A DNA stretch of 32,660 nt from NCBI RefSeq assembly GCF_001039355.2, contig NW_019775180.1, positions 523,291 to 555,950 of the forward strand, read 5' to 3'. The notes under the pieces are model-generated. The model was not told the DNA's origin. It worked only from the letters and a program-made list of their open reading frames with translations, and searched no databases. Positions 11,916-20,408 of this stretch are shown here, piece by piece (within the stretch, counting starts at the first letter, position 1; every line of letters starts with the position of its first letter). The translations under genes and the position numbers were made by a program. Source of the stretch: Lingula anatina (lineage: Eukaryota > Brachiopoda > Lingulata > Lingulida > Lingulidae).

Positions 11916-12699
11916 ACATGCGGCACCAAGCGGGTTTTGTGGTAAGAAACCGCAATCAAATTTACACCCTTCTTACATCTTACTTCAGGTTAAGGGAAAA
12001 GGTATCTAGATATCCTCTTCCCCCGATAGTCATCGAAATATTGGAAGTAAACCACCTGAAATTGAAAAGCATTACTGCTTTACCCTTTACGTATACAGTT
12101 TATTCCTACTGCAAAACAAAGATGAAATTATTTTCTGGACATTAGTTTACCTTGTAGACAATATTCGTGGGCCGAGTTTCTGCATTTAATGTCTATCTTT
12201 TTATAACATTTTCCCAAACAATTTGTTTATTTACACACTTTGTTGTTCACAAGTCTTTTAAAGTATAAAAATAAATGGACATGGTCATACACCAAAAACA
12301 AAATTTCGTTGGAAGTGAATTACAAATCCTGGCACATATTGGTTCTAGCTATCATTTTGAAAAGAAAGTAAATATGGTAGAACACAGCTCCTACAAATGT
12401 GTTTGCACTGCAACCCAAGTGGCGGATTAAGGGGGGGGGGGGGTCAGGGGGTCCTGACCCCCACCCTCGGCTTCTGAAAAATATATCACACCAATATTAC
12501 CCTCTTTAAATTAGAATTTTCACTAGCTTAATTTTAGTTCTAAACCGTACCAAGGGGCACTGTTTTCTCTCCAAAACACCAAAAATTTTCGCAGGCCCCG
12601 AACCCCACACCAAAGGGGCGATGGTCGGCTTTGCATCCGAGGTCTGTCGTTTCCGTACCCCCCCTTCAAACCACCCGCTCCTGACCCCTACCCTACCCC

Positions 12700-12746
<47 letters not shown>
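12700..12746. repeat. (AC)n microsatellite
   Basis: A pure AC run of about 47 bp, sited in the duplicated GBP intron. The original copy has CACACA and TG tracts nearby. Confidence 0.95.
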
Positions 12747-12748
<2 letters not shown>

Positions 12749-12764
12749 CACATATACTTAAATT

Positions 12765-13615
12765 CACATACTGTTCATGTTACACCACTGTGGCATCACC
12801 ATTCTTAAGAACATTGGTGGCCAGACATGCTCTACAAGAGTTGGTGGTCTGAACCATGATTTCAGCTGACATCGTACTTGCTTTGAAAGAGCCAAAAAGC
12901 CTGAGGATATAAAATAAATCAAGAATCCAATTCATTTTGCTTTCTTAATCAGAAGTTACAGTTTTCAGTGAGATTTAGAGAGAGATTTAGAGAGAGACCT
13001 CTCAAGTTTGCATCCCGTAGAGTTATATGACCAGTTTTGTGCACTAACGCGACTGCAGAGTATGCTGAATAAACAACAAAACATGAGCCGTTTATCTCAT
13101 TTCTTGCAAATTTCATCAGCCACGATATATCTTATTTCGCAGTTACCGTTATTTTACCACACGAGGAATATATCCAAATATCTTTTTGAACCGATGTTTG
13201 CAGTAACAGACGGTTAAAATGATATCAGGCAAACTGTCACTTGGTACCGGGTTCCGGGCCAATCCCCTAGGACCAACCTTACCACTGAAAAACATTTGGG
13301 GATATTTCAGACAACGCACTGTTTTGTTTTCCTTAATCTCACCAAGGTCATAGTGTATTTATCCAGTTTGACAGTTATAATAATAATAGAATTAAAGCAG
13401 AATTAAATCAAAGTCATCTTATGTGATTAATCTACCTGGACACTACGTGTCTTTTCCGTCATGGGTTCAACAGACCGGGCCTTCTATCCCACCTTCTGTG
13501 ATGCATCAACTCTGTCGCTTTTACGATCAGACTTAAGTGTCGTCTCCTTTCACAAACCCCTTCTCGGGACTGACCCTTTCTCGGAGTTGTACAGAAAATC
13601 ATTGTTCTGTTCTAA
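12765..13615 (-). pseudogene. GBP-like pseudogene (exons 1 and 2 remnants)
   Basis: Minus-strand remnants of the first two exons of the GBP-like gene. The exon 1 remnant (about 13610-13440) keeps the splice-donor end TGTCCAG/GTAGAT, but has lost about 20 bp across the P-loop and carries further indels that break the frame. The exon 2 remnant (about 12900-12770) still reads SAEIMVQTTNSCRACLATNV, then reaches an in-frame TAA after GDATVV. The later GBP exons were not found here. It arose with the surrounding segmental duplication and is certainly non-functional as a GTPase. Confidence 0.85.
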
Positions 13616-13786
13616 ATTGTATTTTGTGAGTTCTGTATTCTTCGTCCAAACTTGAGATCAGATATCACGGTCTCTCTCCACGCCTTTCTATTATACGGAT
13701 TAGTAGACATACAGAGATATGATATACAGTGTTCTTGGTTTTTTCGTTGTTTCTTTATTTATTCATTTATCTACTCATTTATTCTA

Positions 13787-13915
13787 AGTCAAAAGACACG
13801 CATCCTGAAGACGTGTATTTGAAAAGGCACGTGTCTGTGCAACGTGCTGTAGGAACCAGACACTGTGCTTATCAAGATGGACAGACGCGAAGTTTCTTTT
13901 CATCCTTGTTTACAA
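13787..13915. repeat. Conserved upstream block, copy 3 of 3
   Basis: Close to copy 2 at 7468-7590 and at the corresponding distance (about 1.1 kb) upstream of the SleB-like start codon. Its conservation relative to the flanking sequence may mean regulatory function or simply recent duplication. Confidence 0.85.
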
Positions 13916-14522
13916 AAATGATAATTCATTATATTAAAACACGTCTCTTCTTACAAGTATAGTATATATATGTGTCTCGTGATTTCAGTTGATTTTTGCA
14001 CTATCCTCGCTGAAAATGTAGACAGTGACACGAATATACTCAGGTCAACAATAATTTTAAATCAAAAGATTCTTTTGGAATTCCTTTTAACTTAGTTCAG
14101 GTAATCTAAGCCGTTTTTGCGCCAATCTGGATACAAATTGCATGAGTTGTAATTTTACCACAATGGTTTCCAACAAAAATGGCACACTAAAAGTAGTAAG
14201 AAATCCTACTTTGAGAATTCTGAAAAATTTCAAGGTGGCCGCATACGCCATTAAAAACATGCACATGTTGTACTGGGGTATATGGTTACCTATAACAAGC
14301 ACTTCGTTTCTCAGTGTTTTTCTATACCTTCAATACCCCTATAATTTATAGATTGTAAAAAGTGGCGTGATCAAAACTCGTTTTAATTAGTTTTAGCACC
14401 ATTATCCCCGCTTGTCCCTTTATTTTTCATTTCATCTTTCATTTTTCATTTTATCTTTCTTTTCACGACTGTACTAAAATGCGAAACCACGTGGTATCCT
14501 GGGTGCTTTAAACACGTTTTAC

Positions 14523-14558
14523 AAAATAAATAAATAAATAAATAAATCAATAAATAAA
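14523..14558. repeat. (AAAT)n microsatellite
   Basis: About eight AAAT/ATAA units with one interruption. Confidence 0.95.
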
Positions 14559-14690
14559 GGGTGCTTTTATAGTATTGAAACATGTTAATTACAGTATATG
14601 AATTTAGCAAGTGAGAGCTGGATACAGAAACACATGCTACCTGTAGTCAACTGTAAATACAAATAATACTAGCTACCTTCTATATCCTCA

Positions 14691-14933
14691 TGTAATTTGA
14701 GGTCGAAAGTTAACCAATCAACCCTTCCGTTTCTATCCGATCTTGGCCAATCACGTTTTAGAGAAAAAGGATAAGTCAAGGAGGTGTGGTTTCTTCTGCG
14801 CCAAAAGTGCGTTATATAAACCAGTGGTTTTCCTTAAGAGCGGCGCAGTTTTCTCTGTAGTCTACTGTTGCAGGAGGTCGTTATACGTAGCATTCGATTG
14901 AAAAAGCTGTTAGTTTAAGTCAACGTAAACATC
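14691..14933 (+). promoter_or_regulatory. TATA-type promoter and 5'UTR of the SleB-like gene
   Basis: A TATATAAA box lies at 14813-14820 and GCGCAGTT at 14843-14850, 30 bp downstream, as in OLF-A. Upstream, TTCTTCTGCGC and TCCTCA..TAATTTG match the OLF-A promoter in order and spacing. The 5'UTR ends GTTTAAGTCAACG, also shared. This is a paralogous copy of the OLF-A promoter driving a different coding sequence. Confidence 0.8.
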
Positions 14934-17203
14934 ATGAAAATTTTCAATTTTTCATTCCTCGTTTTGCTATATTGTTATTTGACCAGCTCCGGTGCAACTG
15001 GGAAAAACTTATGGTAAGTACAGTGTATTTAGCTTTTCTTATTATTTAGAATGTATTTTAAATAATTATAAGCTGTTGATCTTCATATACATTACAGGAT
15101 TAAGGTAAAAGAGAACATAAGGCTCGCCCATGCATTTGCACGCATCCGTGCACTGGTTTATGAATTCTCGGATGCCTTATGCACATGTGCATACATCCAC
15201 ACGGAAGCGAACCCACACACATATGCACACGCACAAGACCTATCGCGAACGCGGACACGCATGCATACAAAAAACATGAACACACATACGCACAGGCAGG
15301 TGTACCTTTTCATGTTTTATTTATGCTGAAATTCCACAGCACATACAAAGTGTACATTATATCGCTGTTGATTAATATACTAACCCCTCTATTACAGCAC
15401 CAGTGCCAACTTTCAAACTGTTGGCCGTGTTGTCCACGGTGAGGCCAGAGGAGAGTCCTTTACTGGTCAACTGGCCGTGGCGTACACCATTGTAAACAGA
15501 GTGAATCACGGAGGATACCCGAACACACTCAAGTAAGAATATGTTTACCTTAACAACGAACGCTATTGTAAATATCGCCCGTTAGCGGGGTAGGGGCAAA
15601 GAAACTGCCTTTTAGCAGGATTGGATCCAGTGTAAATCAAAATTTGTTCTAGATTCTACGCCGCTTGCAATTGCTGGCTTTAGACATCTTATTGGGGTAA
15701 ATAGACTACAGTCAAGTTTGTCTGTTTATCCGTTAATCTGCCGATGTCATATTCAGAGGTCCATCTTACCTGATTGTGTACGCTTTTGCAACAATTTCGC
15801 TTTTCAAGAATACACACACGCTGCGATTTAAATGATTTTAAAAGTAGTCGTTTTATCAGATTTTTAAAAATTTTATTGTAATGGACAGTGGTGTGTTAAC
15901 CAACTACCGCATACCTATCGAACTTGCTTGTATAGATAGACGCAACAGATAAATAGCAATGGACTAATAAGTAACAGCCAGTTTGCTTACTACATGTACT
16001 TGCTTGTCATTACCAGGCCTAACCAACTACCAGACTCGGCACCTAAGGATCCTGGATTAACCGGTATATCGGACCACACTACCCGTTTTCAAGGTGTGTG
16101 TCAGATCGCATTTCGGAGTATCAGCCAGAACACCGACAGGATGAGCCCTGGCATGCTCGGCTGTCACCTTGATTGGATAGTAAACGATTGTCGTAAAATC
16201 GCTATATTTTTAAAACCGGGTGCATAAATTTGAAAGCCACCTAGATGCACCTTAGACTGCCACATTAATCTAATACAATGCAAAAAAGCCCTATCAAAAG
16301 TGGTTAAAACATTCAAACCGAATGTCGTTAAGTCCCCATGTATCCCCATAGAGACAATAAAATGGAGTACTCTAAAGTAAGAGTACAGTTTAAGGTTGTT
16401 CAGCCGAGCGTGGATGAGCCCGCAGTCGTTCTACAAAATTTTTTCTGGGGTATGATACTCCGAAATGCGATCTGACACACACCTTGAAAACGGGTAGCGT
16501 GGTTCGATATACCGGTTAATTCATGATCCTTAGGTGCCGAGTCTGGTAGTTGGGTAGGCCTGATTACTACATGTATAAATCTAAATAAAAAACGTCTATT
16601 TCGGATTCCTCCTATACATGTATGTACGTCAGAGAAGATAAAACAGTATCATGCTTCATAAGATTGCAATCAACTATTTCTTTGGTATGTTTTTTGATAA
16701 GTCATTCAGTTACTAAGCTCAGAAGTTTTAGGCAGGAGTTTTGTTAGAGCTCCTTGATATTAGTAGGCCTACATGTAAGTTCAATCATTAGTTAGTTGGT
16801 CGGTTCTGTTGTCCACTGATTAGTAAGTTACATGTAGTAAGCCAGTAAACGAGTAAATACGTTAGCCAGTGAGTGGGTGCATGAGGGAAATCATTACTTT
16901 TACTTTTTCTACAGTAAGGTGGTGTACCAACGATACTCCGGTGGTTACCAATACAACACACTCAGTGAACCCCGTCACGACAGAGCTTGGGCTACGTCCA
17001 AAGCCAACAATGACGCCACCTATCGTAGGGCAATTCTGGCCGCTAAAGACGCGTTGTGTGGCTACAGGTCAGATCCTACTGGCTGCGCAACAGACTACTG
17101 CGCGTACGATCCTTGCTCGGCGACAAGATCTAATCGTTACTGGGACGTCTACAATAAGAGGAAGATCGGGAACCATTGGTTTGTTTGCCGCAGCCCAAAG
17201 TGA
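14934..17203 (+). CDS. Secreted SleB/Hydrolase_2-type cell-wall hydrolase
   Basis: Three exons, 14934-15013, 15398-15532 and 16915-17203 (GT/AG, phases consistent), encode 167 residues. A signal peptide spans about residues 1-20. The mature protein carries the Hydrolase_2 (SleB/CwlJ) fold: VGRVVHGEARGESFTGQLAV (conserved Glu42 in GEARGE, the proposed catalytic acid), TIVNRVNHGGYPNTL, VVYQRYSGGYQY, and the terminal GNHWF (His159). The family consists mainly of bacterial and phage peptidoglycan hydrolases acting in spore-cortex or wall lysis, so a lysozyme-like antibacterial or digestive role is plausible but inferred. At least seven Cys in the mature part (27, several in exon 3, 163) suggest disulphide stabilisation for an extracellular life. 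Promoter, 5'UTR and the first ~11 codons resemble those of OLF-A. Exon 3 is present a second time at 18070-18358 because of a perfect repeat; the real 3' end, with a polyadenylation signal, follows that second copy. Confidence 0.88.
16014..16562. mobile_element. MITE with ~110-bp terminal inverted repeats in intron 2
   Basis: The left end CAGGCCTAACCAACTACCAG is repeated in inverse at the right end (CTGGTAGTTGGGTAGGCCTG). Similarity between the arms extends to about 16122 and from about 16445, with small differences. A 5-bp duplication ATTAC flanks it at 16009-16013 and 16563-16567. There is no transposase. The superfamily is not clear from a 5-bp duplication alone. The right 500 bp of this element recurs at 17218-17717 only because of the perfect repeat described separately. 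Confidence 0.9.
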
Positions 17204-18371
17204 GGTTAAGAAAAAANGGTATATCGGACCACACTACCCGTTTTCAAGGTGTGTGTCAGATCGCATTTCGGAGTATCAGCCAGAACACCGACAGGATGAG
17301 CCCTGGCATGCTCGGCTGTCACCTTGATTGGATAGTAAACGATTGTCGTAAAATCGCTATATTTTTAAAACCGGGTGCATAAATTTGAAAGCCACCTAGA
17401 TGCACCTTAGACTGCCACATTAATCTAATACAATGCAAAAAAGCCCTATCAAAAGTGGTTAAAACATTCAAACCGAATGTCGTTAAGTCCCCATGTATCC
17501 CCATAGAGACAATAAAATGGAGTACTCTAAAGTAAGAGTACAGTTTAAGGTTGTTCAGCCGAGCGTGGATGAGCCCGCAGTCGTTCTACAAAATTTTTTC
17601 TGGGGTATGATACTCCGAAATGCGATCTGACACACACCTTGAAAACGGGTAGCGTGGTTCGATATACCGGTTAATTCATGATCCTTAGGTGCCGAGTCTG
17701 GTAGTTGGGTAGGCCTGATTACTACATGTATAAATCTAAATAAAAAACGTCTATTTCGGATTCCTCCTATACATGTATGTACGTCAGAGAAGATAAAACA
17801 GTATCATGCTTCATAAGATTGCAATCAACTATTTCTTTGGTATGTTTTTTGATAAGTCATTCAGTTACTAAGCTCAGAAGTTTTAGGCAGGAGTTTTGTT
17901 AGAGCTCCTTGATATTAGTAGGCCTACATGTAAGTTCAATCATTAGTTAGTTGGTCGGTTCTGTTGTCCACTGATTAGTAAGTTACATGTAGTAAGCCAG
18001 TAAACGAGTAAATACGTTAGCCAGTGAGTGGGTGCATGAGGGAAATCATTACTTTTACTTTTTCTACAGTAAGGTGGTGTACCAACGATACTCCGGTGGT
18101 TACCAATACAACACACTCAGTGAACCCCGTCACGACAGAGCTTGGGCTACGTCCAAAGCCAACAATGACGCCACCTATCGTAGGGCAATTCTGGCCGCTA
18201 AAGACGCGTTGTGTGGCTACAGGTCAGATCCTACTGGCTGCGCAACAGACTACTGCGCGTACGATCCTTGCTCGGCGACAAGATCTAATCGTTACTGGGA
18301 CGTCTACAATAAGAGGAAGATCGGGAACCATTGGTTTGTTTGCCGCAGCCCAAAGTGAGGTTAAGAAAAAA
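16063..18371. repeat. Perfect 1154-bp direct repeat joined by one N (probable assembly overlap)
   Basis: 16063-17216 and 17218-18371 agree at a constant offset of 1155 with no difference that I could find, including intron, MITE and exon 3. The only ambiguous base of the window (N, 17217) sits exactly at the junction, in an A-run. Neighbouring true duplications in this window are strongly diverged. The simplest reading is two overlapping contigs placed end to end without merging. Confidence 0.9.
18070..18358 (+). CDS. Second copy of SleB-like exon 3 (likely artefactual duplicate)
   Basis: Identical to exon 3 at 16915-17203, from the acceptor CTACAG to the TGA at 18356-18358. It is followed by a natural 3'UTR with AATAAA at 18431, whereas the first copy is cut by the N. 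If the repeat is an assembly artefact, this is the real terminal exon and the gene spans 14934 to 18358 with an intron shorter than drawn. If the duplication were real, one exon 3 would be skipped or unused. Confidence 0.85.
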
Positions 18372-18430
18372 ATGAGAAGAATCTGCGTTCTCATCAAATA
18401 ACGTTGCAAATATGCTTTATGCAAGCTTTA

Positions 18431-18436
18431 AATAAA
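18431..18436 (+). terminator. Polyadenylation signal of the SleB-like gene
   Basis: AATAAA lies 73 bp after the stop codon at 18356-18358, followed by a T/G-rich stretch (CTTGTGTGCAGG). No equivalent signal occurs after the first copy of exon 3. Confidence 0.7.
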
Positions 18437-18439
18437 CCC

Positions 18440-20090
18440 TTGTGTGCAGGCCTACTGTAACTGTGTTTAAGAATAGCTGACTGGGCAAAACTTGAGAATG
18501 AAATTCCTTCACTTTCGGAGTAATTGCTGTTATATGCATATGCGGTTAAATTCTCTTTTCAATGTAGGTAAAATGAACTTCAAGCACAATGACAGTTGGT
18601 AATAAAACTAAACATCAGCACCCCCAACCGCCATCCCTGGTTAATGCAAAATAAAAATGCACATAGGAGATTATGAAATAAATGGCCATCCTCTGTACTC
18701 TTTACTGTTGTTTATATTAGCTTCAGATTGCACAGACAGCTAGCAATTGCCATCAACGGTACATTCTTTCTATTGTAGGAAAACGGTCCATAAAAACGGG
18801 AGTTAATGTTGTACTCAATGCAGACACTACAGTTCTTGTATCTTTCGCATTAAAAAGGGGGTTTAAAAAGCACCATCTTTCCAAATAAATGACCTTTTGA
18901 TAACAACGAATCCCTCTCCAGCTTCTACACCCACAAGTTGTACATGTACACCGTAGTCATGCTAACTCCTGAATAAATAATTCTGCGTGATCAGTCTCAC
19001 ACTGAGCCGCTCATTTACAGTGTAATAAGTACATTCCTAATCAAACGTTTTTTCCCATTTTTTCATATCGCTCTTTCAGTCTTGCTTCAAACCGCTAAGT
19101 GCGTTCATAATTATTTTTTCATTATTTAATACCGTGCCATCGGTCTTGCCCTACCCCTGTAAATGCCATTTTGCTACTCGCTTTATTATAGCAAATCGGC
19201 CCCTTTCTGGGCCCTGCAAGTCCTACCAATAGACAACTTGGACGGATCCAATAAAAATCCAAGAATCAAGTCTTTGGATTCTGTGTTTTGAAGGAATTAT
19301 ATTTTTTCTGATAGGGGACTTAAAGTAAACCTTATATACCAGCACGTTTTCATACAGTGTACATGTAGATGCATCATATTTCTGGCAGTCATGCATACAT
19401 CACAAGCTTTCTTTTTGACGAAAATAATTAATCTCTCTCTCTCTCTCTCTCTCTCTCTAAATGATAAAATGACACCTATTAAATGTAGGATGATAAAACT
19501 GATAGATGCGTCTCCGTTGTCTAAATGTCGGGTCACAGCTGTCGATGAGTACCCCCTCCCCGTACATTTCTTCAAATATGCTTTTCAATTTACTGCATAT
19601 TAATATAATCTGCATAAGAGAATCAAAGTGGATTTGGGACCCTCCCTTCTTCCCAGACAAAACAGCGCAGTCATATCAAGCATTCTCTTTGAAATGCTTA
19701 AAATGGAAACAAAATTCTTGTTTGCATTACCCAATCCTTAAAAAGATTTAGATTTCACAGTTCTTCGCCCTACTTTTGAGGTGACTGTATTCTACGTGTA
19801 GATAAAGTCAAATTTCATCAAGCATGAAACAAATTTTAAAATATTACACCCATGTCTGTTGAAGAACAACAACGAAATCCATGTGTTCAAGTTCACAATG
19901 TTATCAGGAGACGTGACAATCTTTGGCTTACACCCTGACAGCGGTCTCAGGAAATCGATCTGCAAGGCTATGTCACTGCTAATCATCACGATTGGCCCAC
20001 ACATTTCTTTATGAACCGCGACCGACGAGAACATTATCTTCAAACTGGGTTTTAAGCTGTCATAGGACAGAAAGAAAGCTCCCATCTTTT
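18440..20090. other. Intergenic, no gene recognised
   Basis: AT-rich spacer between the SleB-like gene and OLF-B. It contains a (CT)n run at 19432-19458 and scattered short frames without recognisable motifs. A 97-codon minus-strand frame ends near 20085, next to the OLF-B start, but resembles no family I know. Confidence 0.5.
19432..19458. repeat. (CT)n microsatellite
   Basis: A pure CT run in the spacer upstream of OLF-B. Confidence 0.95.
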
Positions 20091-20094
20091 CGTT

Positions 20095-20327
20095 ATGTCA
20101 ATATTTCAAGTTTTTTTCCTCTGCATATTTCTTCATTTTGGCAGAGGACAGAACATTCCGTCAAGTAACCAAAATCAGTTTTCTACACTCCTCGAGTTAC
20201 TGAAGTTACAAGTTCAAATCGAGAAAGCCAGTGATGTTCTCCACAAGGAATGCCCAACGCTGTTCCAGCAGCCAGACGTCTCCAGCATTTTAAACCCAGT
20301 CATAGGTAGGCTTACACCTGTTAAGTG

Positions 20328-20408
<81 letters not shown>

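Larger units (their letters stand above)
11920..14980. repeat. Segmental duplication, copy 2 (of ~3020-8700)
   Basis: Collinear similarity can be followed to the left part of the window at several anchors: 3040-3080 with 11925-11965; 3345-3430 with 12146-12235; 4098-4234 (GBP exon 2) with 12770-12900; 4500-4540 with 13085-13130; 5085-5265 (GBP exon 1) with 13430-13610; 7468-7955 with 13787-14410; 8401-8697 with 14691-14966. Copy 2 is shorter, in part because it lacks the MITE at 5855 and one tandem repeat unit. The duplicated part stops within the first exon of the downstream gene. Confidence 0.85.

Noticed and set aside
12506-12751. Minus-strand frame beginning with a poly-(Cys-Val) run
   Set aside because: Its start is the (AC)n microsatellite; the remainder is a C-rich interspersed repeat without motifs.
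15994-16349. Short frames on both strands in intron 2 of the hydrolase gene
   Set aside because: They lie inside the MITE and its inverted arms; no domain and no splice support.
16869-17203. Start of the hydrolase exon 3 read from an upstream ATG in a different frame
   Set aside because: The frame that continues exon 2 across the acceptor at 16914 gives the conserved GNHWF ending; the other frame gives no family match.
19792-20085. 97-codon minus-strand frame next to the OLF-B start
   Set aside because: No recognisable domain, no homologous partner near OLF-A, and it lies where the OLF-B upstream region is expected.
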